A stretch of 22,267 bases of DNA. Origin: Bacillota bacterium (GTDB lineage Bacteria; Bacillota; Clostridia; Acetivibrionales; DSM-1351). Positions 1-8,059 of the stretch are shown in pieces (the stretch's first letter is position 1; each line of letters begins with the position of its first letter). Position numbers and translations under genes: made by a program. The notes under the pieces were generated by a model. That model saw only the letters and a program-made list of their open reading frames with translations, searched no databases and was not told where the DNA came from. The stretch covers positions 1 through 22,267 of the forward strand of contig JAEWSZ010000127.1 of NCBI GenBank assembly GCA_023397905.1, written 5' to 3'.

Positions 1-836
1 AGAAGACACATGAACAGTTCCATTTCACCGTTCAGATAAAACAGGATGGAGACAATGACGACGGCGACACTGGTCAGCCGCAGCACGATTTGCTGGAGAG
101 CGACAAACGGGATAAAGCCGATTTCCATGCGGTAGTTATATTTCTCCACCTCGGCGATGGTTTTGTCGACGGTCTTGTTGGCGTTCTTATCCAGGTGAAA
201 GGCTTTGACCACGCTCATGCCCTGTATGTACTCAAGCACTGCCTCCACCAGGCCGGCCTGTGCCGCCTGGCGCTTTGGGGAGAGAATGCGGGATTTGCGA
301 TGCAGCAGGGAGTTAACCCCCAGAAACAGCAGCGTGCCCGCGACAACGATCAGTCCGATACGCCAGTTGAAAAAGAGCAGGAAAACTGCCATGATCGCCG
401 TCCGGATCAGCCCGTGGATTGTCCGGACCATGGTGGGAGGGCCAAGCTTTTCAATTTCCTCCATGGTGGTAGTGACGGCTGCTGTGATGTTGCCCAGGCT
501 GTGGCTGTTGAAATAGCCCATGGGCATATATTTCATACGGTCGCCAATCCCTACGCGCTTTTCTTCGCACATGCGGTAGCTGCCCGTGATTTCGCTCCGG
601 TGGGAAACGTGCCGCGTGATGATAGTGCCCAACAGGCTGAATATCAGGATGCCGAAGGCAGTCCATGCCGTACCTGCGGTCATGTTCTCTTCAACCATGC
701 CCCTGAGAACCACGGCAATCGCCAGCAATTGGAACGCCTCGCATATGGAATGCAGGACGGCAAAAAGAATGCCCTTTTGCCATTTGCCCTTTTGATCGCC
801 TGCAAAGGCAAAAAATTTCTTAAATACGCTAAACAT
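1..836 (-). CDS. ABC exporter subunit, N-terminal membrane domain (3' part outside window)
   Basis: Reading on the minus strand from an ATG at 836, the frame stays open to the window edge for about 278 codons (begins MFSVFKKFFAFAGDQKGKW). It is the transmembrane half of a type IV ABC exporter: alternating hydrophobic helices and a long cytoplasmic stretch with the family-typical YMPMGYFNSHSLGNI and YIQGMSVVKAFH segments. The nucleotide-binding domain must lie beyond the left edge. A GAGGAGGGA ribosome site sits just before the start, and the gap to the upstream ABC gene is only 11 bp, so the two are co-transcribed and probably form a heterodimer. Family membership is clear; the cargo is unknown. 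Drug or peptide efflux is the usual label for TetR-controlled pairs, but YbtP/Q-like metal-chelate transporters have the same architecture. Confidence 0.9.
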   Translation of the reverse strand, partial: MFSVFKKFFAFAGDQKGKWQKGILFAVLHSICEAFQLLAIAVVLRGMVEENMTAGTAWTAFGILIFSLLGTIITRHVSHRSEITGSYRMCEEKRVGIGDRMKYMPMGYFNSHSLGNITAAVTTTMEEIEKLGPPTMVRTIHGLIRTAIMAVFLLFFNWRIGLIVVAGTLLFLGVNSLLHRKSRILSPKRQAAQAGLVEAVLEYIQGMSVVKAFHLDKNANKTVDKTIAEVEKYNYRMEIGFIPFVALQQIVLRLTSVAVVIVSILFYLNGEMELFMCL

Positions 837-847
837 TTTATCCCTCC

Positions 848-2590
848 TCACACCGCATCTTTTGCATCCATGTGAGCCTGCCACATGGCGCGGTACAAAT
901 CACATTTTTCAAGCAATTCCTCGTGCCTGCCCTCGGCCAGGACACGACCCTTTTCCACCACTACGATCTTATCGGAATTGGTAATGGTGGAAAGCCGGTG
1001 GGCGATGACAATGAGCGTCTTTCCCGTCACCAGCTTCGCCACGGCTTCCTGAATGACCGCCTCGTTCTCCGGGTCGGTATACGCCGTGGCCTCGTCCAGA
1101 ATGACGATAGGCGCATTCTTCAGCATTGCCCTTGCTATGGCTATACGCTGCCGCTCTCCACCCGAAAGATGGCCGCCTGCACCGCCGGCAACGGTATCGT
1201 AGCCGTGTTCCAGCGCCATGATGAAATCATGGCACCCGGAAGCCCCAGCGGCTTTCTCCACCTCGGCATCCGCCGCGTCTTGTCTGCCCATACGGATGTT
1301 GTTCCGCACCGTGTCATTAAAAAGGTAGTTGTCCTGCGATACATAAGCGATGGTATCCATAAGCTGCTCGGCCGGAATATCCCTGACGTCCGCCCCTCCC
1401 AGCGTAATACTGCCGCCGCCTACGTCCCACATGGAGGCTATCAGCTTGGCAATGGTGGATTTTCCTCCTCCGGAAGGCCCGACGAAAGCGGTTACGCTGC
1501 CTGCATCGATTTTTAGGTTTACGCCCCGGAGAACCTGCTGGTCCTTGTAGGCAAAGGTGACATCCCGGAGCTCAATGTCCGAGCCGTTCATCTTCCCTTT
1601 TTCCACAGGCCTTTTCAGGTCGGGAATATCCAAAATGGTTCCGATGTCACCCACGATGGTACCGATTTTCGCGATATCGTCGGTAAAAAACATGGCGGCG
1701 ATGATCGGCCCGATAATGCCGAGGGACAAGATCATTATCGTAATGAAAGCGGGAATGTCGAGAGTCCCGTTCAAATAAAAAATACAACCCACAGGCAGCA
1801 CGCCCACAAGCACGGCCGGCCAGACGCTTTGGGCCACGGCGGAATACCCCTGCGTGGCGCGCATCCATTCCAGGACCAGTTGTGTGTTCTTCTTGACGGC
1901 GTCCGTAAACTTGGCATATGAGTTGGCCGACTGGTTGAAGGCCTTGATGACCTCGATGCCGTTGATGTACTCGACCGTGGTCGCGCTCATGTGCTTGCCG
2001 GCATTGGTAACAGCCGCATATTTGACCGCGTAGTCTTTCATCATGGCCATGTAGGCTGCGAAGCCGATAGGCAGGGTGATGAGCGAAACCAGTGCCATTC
2101 GCCAGTCTATAGTAAACAGGTAGATGATGATTCCCAGCGGCACCAGCAGATTGGCAGTCATTTCCGGCAGTACATGCGCCAATGGCGCTTCAATGCTGTC
2201 CGTCCGTTCCACGATGGTGGTTTTAAACTGACCTGAAGGAGTGTCCAGCACGTATCCCATCGGCACTCTCGTCAGCTTGGAGGTCAGACGGAATCGGACT
2301 TCTGAGATCACCGCAAAGGTCGCTCTGTGGGAAAAGGTCGTGGAGATGTTCATGCAGACCGCCTTTAATACAAAGCCCGCCGCCGCAATGCCGCACCACA
2401 TGAGATAAAAATTCGGTTCCCGTCCGCCCGCAATTAAACCGATGACCATCTGAGCCACGGCGAAATAGGGTACGAGCCCCAACGCTACGCCAACCACCGC
2501 CAGTATGACGGAGGCGGTGTAGTAGCCCTTATGAGGTTTTGCAAACTCTTTAAGCCGTGCGAACGGGCTCTGTGACTGTTTGCTTTCCAT
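848..2590 (-). CDS. ABC exporter, fused membrane and ATP-binding domains
   Basis: A 580-residue half-transporter of normal length. Residues 1-310 form the membrane domain with about six hydrophobic helices. Residues 338-575 form the ATPase: Walker A GPSGGGKST at 371-379, Q-loop near 419, signature LSGGERQR at 475-482, Walker B IVILDE at 495-500 and the switch histidine in IAHRLS at 531. All catalytic motifs are intact, so this subunit should hydrolyse ATP. It pairs with the downstream ABC gene 11 bp away and follows the TetR gene, giving a regulator-transporter operon. An AGGAGG site precedes the ATG, and directly before it lies a small inverted repeat (2607-2622). The substrate is unknown; multidrug export is the default annotation, and a siderophore-type role is possible. 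Confidence 0.93.
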   Translation of the reverse strand: MESKQSQSPFARLKEFAKPHKGYYTASVILAVVGVALGLVPYFAVAQMVIGLIAGGREPNFYLMWCGIAAAGFVLKAVCMNISTTFSHRATFAVISEVRFRLTSKLTRVPMGYVLDTPSGQFKTTIVERTDSIEAPLAHVLPEMTANLLVPLGIIIYLFTIDWRMALVSLITLPIGFAAYMAMMKDYAVKYAAVTNAGKHMSATTVEYINGIEVIKAFNQSANSYAKFTDAVKKNTQLVLEWMRATQGYSAVAQSVWPAVLVGVLPVGCIFYLNGTLDIPAFITIMILSLGIIGPIIAAMFFTDDIAKIGTIVGDIGTILDIPDLKRPVEKGKMNGSDIELRDVTFAYKDQQVLRGVNLKIDAGSVTAFVGPSGGGKSTIAKLIASMWDVGGGSITLGGADVRDIPAEQLMDTIAYVSQDNYLFNDTVRNNIRMGRQDAADAEVEKAAGASGCHDFIMALEHGYDTVAGGAGGHLSGGERQRIAIARAMLKNAPIVILDEATAYTDPENEAVIQEAVAKLVTGKTLIVIAHRLSTITNSDKIVVVEKGRVLAEGRHEELLEKCDLYRAMWQAHMDAKDAV

Positions 2591-2606
2591 ATGCTTCCTC
2601 CTTTTT

Positions 2607-2622
2607 GTTAGAAAAGTCTAAC
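2607..2622. promoter_or_regulatory. Inverted repeat just upstream of the ABC ribosome site
   Basis: GTTAGA-4 nt-TCTAAC, perfect 6-bp arms, lies immediately before the AGGAGG site of the 848-2590 gene. It could be an operator or a small hairpin next to the ribosome site. The TTAG...CTAA arms are loosely reminiscent of DtxR/IdeR-type metal-regulator sites, but this resemblance is weak. It differs in sequence from the palindrome before the TetR gene, so a second regulator may act here. Confidence 0.4.
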
Positions 2623-2638
2623 TTCATGATAATTTTTT

Positions 2639-2657
2639 TGAGGTTCATGGAACCTCA
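2639..2657. repeat. Short hairpin TGAGGTTC-ATG-GAACCTCA
   Basis: Perfect 8-bp arms around a 3-base loop in the 100-bp gap between the TetR and ABC genes. On the minus (transcribed) strand it is followed by an A run, not a T run, so it lacks the hallmark of an intrinsic terminator. It may be an operator half or an mRNA stability or processing hairpin. Confidence 0.45.
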
Positions 2658-2690
2658 GAAAATTTTGAATACTGTGTTTATGGAATACAG

Positions 2691-3308
2691 TTAAGGATTC
2701 AGGATCGTATCCCAGCCTCCCTTAAAGAACCGCCTGAGGCGGTTAACATGCTTGCTCGCCGCCTCCCTTGTCATATCATGCACCACAACCTCAAATATGC
2801 CCGAATAAAATGCGCTGGAGAGGATATGTAAAAATTCAGGAGTCGCCCTGCCCAGGGTCAGAGCATCATTGCCGGTAGACTCAATATATTTCAGGGTATA
2901 GGTGGCATCTATCTCTACAATCTCATGAACAAAACCCGCGAATTCAGTCCCTTCCGCACAGTTAATCAACAGCTTGAACTCGTCAAAATGATCGTAGATA
3001 TAATCAACGAAGGCCTTGATTTTGTCTTCGGAATACTCGAACGGGTCACCTTTTTTCTGATCAGCGGGGAGTTGATGAAATACTTCCAGCTCAGAACTAA
3101 ACCACTCTTTCAGCCCATTGATAACAGGTGAAACCAGGGCTGCAAACAAGCCGTTTTTATCCGAGAACCTCGTATAAATGGATCCGGTGCTGGTCTCCGC
3201 ATTTTGTGCAATGGTGCGTAAGGAAGCATCTTTAAAGCCTTTTTCCAGGAACTCAATTTTGGCGTATTCAAGGACTTTTTCGTATACGCCTTCAATCTGT
3301 TTGGCCAT
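2691..3308 (-). CDS. TetR-family transcriptional repressor
   Basis: A 205-residue protein, normal for the family. The N-terminal helix-turn-helix (about residues 26-50) reads DASLRTIAQNAETSTGSIYTRF, typical of TetR; the rest is the helical ligand-binding and dimer domain. I start it at the ATG at 3308 because GGAG lies correctly before it. An upstream in-frame TTG at 3329 would add seven residues but lies inside the operator palindrome. The gene precedes the ABC pair by 100 bp on the same strand and is likely to repress both itself and the transporter until an exported or related compound binds. The ligand is unknown. Confidence 0.92.
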   Translation of the reverse strand: MAKQIEGVYEKVLEYAKIEFLEKGFKDASLRTIAQNAETSTGSIYTRFSDKNGLFAALVSPVINGLKEWFSSELEVFHQLPADQKKGDPFEYSEDKIKAFVDYIYDHFDEFKLLINCAEGTEFAGFVHEIVEIDATYTLKYIESTGNDALTLGRATPEFLHILSSAFYSGIFEVVVHDMTREAASKHVNRLRRFFKGGWDTILNP

Positions 3309-3328
3309 CTGATTACTCCATTCTGACA

Positions 3329-3366
3329 ATATTCAAAACACCGTTTCATAACATCGTTTTGAATAT
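3329..3366. promoter_or_regulatory. Probable TetR operator palindrome
   Basis: ATATTCAAAAC, 16 bp, then GTTTTGAATAT: perfect 11-bp arms. The right arm overlaps the -10 box of the TetR promoter (3362-3367), the expected arrangement for autorepression by occluding RNA polymerase. Assigning it to this TetR protein is inference from position. Confidence 0.7.
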
Positions 3367-3390
3367 ATCACTAAATAAAAATATTGTCAA
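3362..3390 (-). promoter_or_regulatory. Promoter of the TetR-ABC operon
   Basis: On the minus strand TTGACA (3385-3390), exactly 17 bp, then TATATT (3362-3367): a near-consensus vegetative promoter. Transcription would begin around 3355, inside the operator palindrome, about 45 bases before the ATG at 3308. Confidence 0.8.
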
Positions 3391-3448
3391 TACAATTTTA
3401 TACAGCCATTATTGATACCGTTTAAATAACAAATTCCGGTCAAGCAAC

Positions 3449-4342
3449 CTATTCACAATTACCGCGGTATTTGCCCGGCGGTGTCCCATAGGACTCCTTA
3501 AATGCCCTGTTGAAATAGCTCTGACTGGAAAACCCTGTTTTAAAGGCTATCTCATGTATGGGCAGGCCGGTATTCCGGAGCAGATGTTTTGCCTGCTCCA
3601 GCCTGCTGGTGAACAGTTTTTCCCTGAAGCTCATGGAATAGTATTCCTGAAGGATGCGGTTCAACTGGCGGATGCTGGTGCCAATATTACCTGCCAGCTC
3701 CTTTCTGGATAAAGGCTGGTCTATGCGTTCAAAATATTTGTCTATGATATACCTGCGTGAGTCATTCAATATCTTTTTGGGAATGGAATAACCGGATTTT
3801 TCCTGGGGACTGTAACAGCGAAGAGCGTTTAATATGATCTGGGATATAAGGTTCTGAATATAGGTGTAATAGCCTATCCATTGATTTTCCAGCTCTGACA
3901 TAAGTTTTTCAAATAATTGGGTGGTAGAAAATTTATCCTTTCCAAACCAGAAATTTGTAATAAGAAGCCGGTTTAAAATTTCATCAATTTCTTTTTGCAA
4001 ATATAGCGTGTTTTTTGTGCTGGGCTGCTTTTTTACATGAAATTCGAAATTGATGCAGTATTCACACATGGGATCCCGCTGTTCCGCTTTTTGTTCATGG
4101 AATACACCGGGGCCTGTAAGGTAAAAGATACCCGGTTCAATAATATACTTCTTATTGGAAACCCGCAGCAGACCTTTGCCATGGGGAATAAAATGCAGCT
4201 CGTAGCTGCTGTGGGAATGGTTGCCGTAGCCCCATCCGGGAATAGGCGCCTCGTAGTTGATGCAAAATACGTTAATGATGATATTCCCTATGGGAATTTT
4301 GATATCCAGATCAATGTTATGCTGTTTTGTCCTTTTATTCAT
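3449..4342 (-). CDS. AraC-family regulator with N-terminal cupin
   Basis: A 297-residue protein. Residues about 25-110 form a cupin-like sugar-sensing domain with the HSHSSYELHFIPHGKG metal/ligand-type segment; residues about 195-295 hold the double helix-turn-helix DNA-binding domain (RKELAGNIGTSIRQLNRILQ and IHEIAFKTGFSSQSYFNRAF). The ATG at 4342 has a GAGGAG site at proper spacing. It is divergent from the GH130 gene at 4586, and the 243-bp gap contains two inverted repeats, so it most likely controls that gene and itself. The inducer is unknown; a mannoside or its breakdown product is a guess from the neighbour. Confidence 0.93.
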   Translation of the reverse strand: MNKRTKQHNIDLDIKIPIGNIIINVFCINYEAPIPGWGYGNHSHSSYELHFIPHGKGLLRVSNKKYIIEPGIFYLTGPGVFHEQKAEQRDPMCEYCINFEFHVKKQPSTKNTLYLQKEIDEILNRLLITNFWFGKDKFSTTQLFEKLMSELENQWIGYYTYIQNLISQIILNALRCYSPQEKSGYSIPKKILNDSRRYIIDKYFERIDQPLSRKELAGNIGTSIRQLNRILQEYYSMSFREKLFTSRLEQAKHLLRNTGLPIHEIAFKTGFSSQSYFNRAFKESYGTPPGKYRGNCE

Positions 4343-4375
4343 AGGTCCGCTCCTCAGAGTTTCCGGCGAAAACCG

Positions 4376-4405
4376 TATTGTACACTGTCAAGTGAGGGTA
4401 CAATA
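4376..4405. promoter_or_regulatory. Inverted repeat upstream of the AraC gene
   Basis: TATTGTAC, 14 bp, GTACAATA: perfect 8-bp arms with centres 22 bp apart, about two helical turns. It sits 34 bp before the AraC start. The minus-strand TACAAT in the left arm could serve as its -10 box. A likely autoregulatory operator; the binding protein is inferred. Confidence 0.55.
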
Positions 4406-4454
4406 AAATGATACAAAATATATTCGGTATTGTTGTGCGTTTTCCTTTAATTTT

Positions 4455-4519
4455 TGGGACGTAATTTAAAAACAATGTCCCATTTGATGATACTTCATTC
4501 AGCAGTACGGGCTTATAAT
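4455..4519 (+). promoter_or_regulatory. Candidate activator site and -10 box of the GH130 gene
   Basis: TGGGAC (4455-4460) and GTCCCA (4477-4482) form an inverted repeat whose arm centres are also 22 bp apart. A perfect TATAAT follows at 4514-4519, but no TTGACA-like box lies 17 bp upstream of it (TACTTC there). A good -10 with a poor -35 and a dyad ending near -45 fits an activator-dependent promoter. Confidence 0.45.
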
Positions 4520-4585
4520 TTTTATAACAAGTGACTATTAAAACCAGCAAAATGAAGAATCAATTATAAAAGGAGAACCGAGCTT

Positions 4586-5806
4586 ATGAAACCCAAATTC
4601 ACCTATTCCCCCGAACCGGCTCTGGAGCCCAAGGAGGGCTGTCCCTGGGCGGATACCATGGTGCTGAATCCGGCTATTGTCAAAGATCCGGAATCAAACA
4701 CGCTTCATATGCTTTTTCGTGCTACCGGCCCCTGGGCTCACAAGAGGATGAAAGGCAGCAGATTTGACCCTTATCCTATCTTTTTGGGATATGCAAAAAG
4801 CGAGGATCTGGGTAAAACCTGGGAGGCAGATTTCTCCAGGCCGGCATTAGCACCGGCAATGGAATACGAGGCAGATAAGATTTATATTACCGATGACGAA
4901 GGAAATCGGGTAGTGAACTATAGCAACGGCTGTATAGAGGACCCAAGAATTTTTGAAGTAGAAGGACAATTATATGTGTCCGCAGCATGCCGTATGTTCT
5001 CACCCGGACCGTACTGGAAGAAGGATGAAGCAGGCGGCCTCCAGATCCGGTTTGAAAACATGCCCTCCTGGGCTAAAAAAGAGGAAAACCCTTTTGGGAA
5101 GGCCGCATATAACAATGATACCAGTACGGTTCTCTTCAAGCTGGATCTGGGAAAACTGAAAAACAGGGACTATGAAAATGCCTTTACCTATGTCTGCAAA
5201 CTGACAGACCCTGATGTGGATGACAACCGGGATGTATTCCTGTTTCCGGAAAAAATGAAGATCAACGGCAAGCTGCAGTATGTAATGCTCCACCGGCCTC
5301 ACAATCCCGAGCATTTTGACGCTGGAAAAGGGTATGCAAAACCCTCCATAATGCTGGCGGCTTCCGAAAATATAAAAAATTTTGCCACTTCAAAGGCTAC
5401 CCATAAGTTTCTTGCAGCAGGTGTGTTTGACTGGGAGGAGGAACGGATCGGCGCAAGCTGGGCTCCTATAAAGCTGGGAAGTGGAGAGTGGCTTTTGCAA
5501 TATCATGGTAAAATCTATCCCGGTTATGGATATACCCAGTCTTTTATGATCTTGAAGGAGAAGGAGAATGACTTTCCCGAGATTATTCACCGGTGCTCTG
5601 ACAGGCTCATGTATGCGCAGCAGAAATGGGAACTGCCGGATAAATTCCTTTGTCCGTGTATATTCACTACAGGAGGCATTGTAGTAGATGATACTCTTAT
5701 TATCAGCTATGGTGCCGCCGACCAGAAGGCGGGTATCTCATGGGTCAATTTTAGGGATGCAGTAGAATATGTGAGACTGTTTGACAGAGTGGGTAAAAAG
5801 CTTTAG
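4586..5806 (+). CDS. GH130-family mannoside phosphorylase or hydrolase, long form
   Basis: A 406-residue cytoplasmic enzyme without signal peptide. GH130 enzymes have a five-bladed beta-propeller and cleave beta-mannosides, usually with phosphate to give mannose-1-phosphate; some members are hydrolases. Visible marks: LNPA (28-30 region), the catalytic-Asp motif IEDPRIF (D119), DNRDVFLFPEK (213-223), RPH (237-239), YHGK (306-309) and YGAADQ (375-380). It is longer than the usual 310-350 residues, with insertions around 85-115 and 140-175, so the subfamily is unclear and it is quite different from the second GH130 at 8242. An AGGAG site precedes the ATG. It is divergent from the AraC gene and convergent with the beta-helix gene, so it is probably an independent AraC-controlled unit. 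Confidence 0.85.
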   Translation: MKPKFTYSPEPALEPKEGCPWADTMVLNPAIVKDPESNTLHMLFRATGPWAHKRMKGSRFDPYPIFLGYAKSEDLGKTWEADFSRPALAPAMEYEADKIYITDDEGNRVVNYSNGCIEDPRIFEVEGQLYVSAACRMFSPGPYWKKDEAGGLQIRFENMPSWAKKEENPFGKAAYNNDTSTVLFKLDLGKLKNRDYENAFTYVCKLTDPDVDDNRDVFLFPEKMKINGKLQYVMLHRPHNPEHFDAGKGYAKPSIMLAASENIKNFATSKATHKFLAAGVFDWEEERIGASWAPIKLGSGEWLLQYHGKIYPGYGYTQSFMILKEKENDFPEIIHRCSDRLMYAQQKWELPDKFLCPCIFTTGGIVVDDTLIISYGAADQKAGISWVNFRDAVEYVRLFDRVGKKL

Positions 5807-5818
5807 AGATAACCAATT

Positions 5819-5902
5819 GAGAGGTAAATAATTTTGTGTAAACCTCCAGTCTGATATTATTTTATATTACCCGGAAGGTTTCACAAAATTATTTACACTC
5901 TC
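5819..5902. repeat. 84-bp inverted repeat, possible miniature insertion-sequence remnant
   Basis: Two 27-bp arms (5819-5845 and 5876-5902) match over their whole length apart from one inserted base at each of two places; the shared core is TAAATAATTTTGTG followed by AAACCT. The 30-bp centre is AT-rich. It lies between two convergent genes and has no T run on either strand, so it is not a plain terminator, although an RNA hairpin would form. The core resembles ends of IS256 (Mutator)-type elements as I remember them; that link is inference. I see no clear target duplication. Confidence 0.7.
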
Positions 5903-5977
5903 TGATGAATTGCGGCAGCTGTATTCGGAACTGCCCGTGCAGCATGTAATACCGGCAACATCTATTCTATTTTTTTG

Positions 5978-8059
5978 TTATTGTGTTACCAAAATATTAT
6001 CAAAGGATACATTCATAGATGTTGTTCTAAGGCCCACCTTCCCGGATGTCAATTCTGTAATCGGATTTGTCCAATCTGTTTTTAAATACCCGTTTACATA
6101 ACCTTTAATATTATTCCCGTTTACTACGGCTTTAATAAGATACCACTGATCCGGAGTGACTGTTGATGTTAATACGGCGCTGGACACATTCGTCAAGGTT
6201 CCATTTACACATTTATACAAATCCACTGTATTTGTAGTTCCGTTGATCCTGTACATATAATAGTTATTTGAATCCTGTACCCTGAAAATTATTCCCGCAT
6301 TTGCATCTGAAACCGGGATTTTCACCTCCGCCTGGTATGCATAATCAGTCCACGGACTTCCATTGGTAATAACCGCTGTCCCTAAAGCTTTCTGGTTCAA
6401 AACTTTACTGCCGTCGTTTATTACGCTCCAGGTTCCCGATGCGGCAGTCCAGCCTGCGGAATCCCCATCTTCAAAATTGTCGCTTAGCAGTGTGGTACTG
6501 GAATTTAAAAATGTAACATTATTCACATAACTTTTTTGGACAACGTTCAAATCACTTAGGCTTGTTGCGATCTTACCCAGAACATAAACATTTGAAAAAG
6601 TTACCCCATTAACAGCTGCTGTGCTGCTATTCCCTCTGATACTGGAGGTTTGAGTTCCGGTATCACGGATATTGATGTTTTTAATTGTTACATTATTTAT
6701 GGGACCGGTACTGCTGATCCAAATTTCGAGCCAATGGGGCCCCAATTGCGTCTGATCGCATCTTTCTATATCGATATTGTCAAAAGTGACATCCTGAACT
6801 GCCGGGCTGCCATAATCATGAGAAATAAGCAGTGCTCTGGAGCATTGATAAACATACGAATTTTTAAAGGTAATGTTTTTCTGCAGCTGCTCTACTCCCA
6901 TACCCACCTTAAAGGTTGAACAATTAGACCACCCCAGACAATCATCAAAGGTTATTGTGTCATTATTTTCAACAGATCCGGGCCAATCTTTGGACATACC
7001 TGACTGTGCCCAGGTTTTAACGGAAAAAGAGTCATCGTCGGATAGTGCAATTGCATGAGTAACAGTAACACTCTGGCACTCATTTATATCAAGCGCATCA
7101 TCCTCGATATCGAGAAAGCTCTGGAAGCCCTTGTAATTTCTGATGGTGACATTGTCGGAGCGAACAGGCATAAATGCCCAGAAGCCGCCGTCTCTCATTA
7201 TTATACCGTCAAAAGTAAAATTGCTGGTCGCCAATGGGACTAAAAGGTTATTCAGGAACTTCGTATTATGCCTCATGTCCACACCTTTTCCGTCTATGGT
7301 TCCGCGTCCCCTTATTGTTATATCATGGGAACCCGCTGAAGTGCGGATAAAATAAGTCCCATCCATGCCAAGCGAACTCTTGTTAAAGTCATTGGAATAG
7401 TCTGCGCCATTTCCTGTGCCTACTATTACAGAGCCTCCGGCCAAATAAAATGTAACATTGCTGGTTAAAGTCAGGTTTCCGCATTTGTAAACTCCGGCCG
7501 GAACATACACAATGCCGCCTCCTGCGTTGTGTGCATCATTAATGGCGTTCTGAATAGCTGATGTCGCCATTGAAGCACCCGTTTTGTCAGCATTGTACGG
7601 CGAGCCGGTCACATTGTAGATTCCGGGGCCCGAAGACGCGGGAATATCGGTTTCTAACGGGTCCGCTGCTATTACAAGCTTTTTCAGGTCATTGACCTTT
7701 AAAATCACGTAGGTTGAAGCTGAAAGAGTAAAAGTCAGCTTATTGCCGTTTACCGTGGCAGCTATGTTTTTTGCCATGGGGCTGATAGTATAGGACGTAA
7801 TAGTTTCTCTTGCTGTAACTTCAATAGTGACTGTTCCTGAAAAGGAAAATTCGGCGTAGTCATACTGCGGCATACAGGATATTGCAGGAACACCGGTGCC
7901 GTCAGCTTTTAATGAATAGTCACCGGATGCGGTATAAATTGAAGGCATTGGATAGTTTTGAATAGTTGCGGCTGCATAAGATGTCTGTGGAAAGTATACC
8001 GCGGTTGAGATGATTACGGCAAACAATAAGAATAGGCTAAACACTTTTCTTTTTAACAT
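5978..8059 (-). CDS. Secreted beta-helix glycosidase, GH28/pectinase-like, with C-terminal lectin-like domain
   Basis: Counted from ATG 8059 it has 693 residues. MLKRKVFSLFLLFAVIIS with a TSYAA cleavage region is a signal peptide. Residues about 140-520 form a right-handed parallel beta-helix, opening with a pectate-lyase-superfamily motif (AIQNAINDAHNAGGGIVYVPAG). The Asp-rich turns IEDDALDIN (about 318-326) and LSDDDSFSVKTW (about 339-350) occupy the place of the NTDGID and GDDCIAIK motifs of polygalacturonases; a GHG motif is not evident, so the chemistry is uncertain. Residues about 526-693 look like a concanavalin-type carbohydrate-binding domain. A GTG at 8089 in frame would add ten residues but places charged and His residues before the signal peptide. 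It lies 182 bp after the GH130 gene, perhaps the last gene of that operon. Confidence 0.8.
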   Translation of the reverse strand: MLKRKVFSLFLLFAVIISTAVYFPQTSYAAATIQNYPMPSIYTASGDYSLKADGTGVPAISCMPQYDYAEFSFSGTVTIEVTARETITSYTISPMAKNIAATVNGNKLTFTLSASTYVILKVNDLKKLVIAADPLETDIPASSGPGIYNVTGSPYNADKTGASMATSAIQNAINDAHNAGGGIVYVPAGVYKCGNLTLTSNVTFYLAGGSVIVGTGNGADYSNDFNKSSLGMDGTYFIRTSAGSHDITIRGRGTIDGKGVDMRHNTKFLNNLLVPLATSNFTFDGIIMRDGGFWAFMPVRSDNVTIRNYKGFQSFLDIEDDALDINECQSVTVTHAIALSDDDSFSVKTWAQSGMSKDWPGSVENNDTITFDDCLGWSNCSTFKVGMGVEQLQKNITFKNSYVYQCSRALLISHDYGSPAVQDVTFDNIDIERCDQTQLGPHWLEIWISSTGPINNVTIKNINIRDTGTQTSSIRGNSSTAAVNGVTFSNVYVLGKIATSLSDLNVVQKSYVNNVTFLNSSTTLLSDNFEDGDSAGWTAASGTWSVINDGSKVLNQKALGTAVITNGSPWTDYAYQAEVKIPVSDANAGIIFRVQDSNNYYMYRINGTTNTVDLYKCVNGTLTNVSSAVLTSTVTPDQWYLIKAVVNGNNIKGYVNGYLKTDWTNPITELTSGKVGLRTTSMNVSFDNILVTQ

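Noticed and set aside
90..875. Long plus-strand open frame of 261 codons
   Set aside because: It lies antisense to the ABC membrane-domain gene, whose minus-strand translation is clearly a transporter; the peptide is Cys/His/Asp-rich shadow sequence.
872..1516. Plus-strand open frame of 214 codons
   Set aside because: Antisense to the ABC ATPase domain with intact Walker and signature motifs.
2639..2657. Hairpin considered as a terminator after the TetR gene
   Set aside because: On the transcribed strand an A run follows, not a T run; the ABC genes downstream appear to share the TetR promoter.
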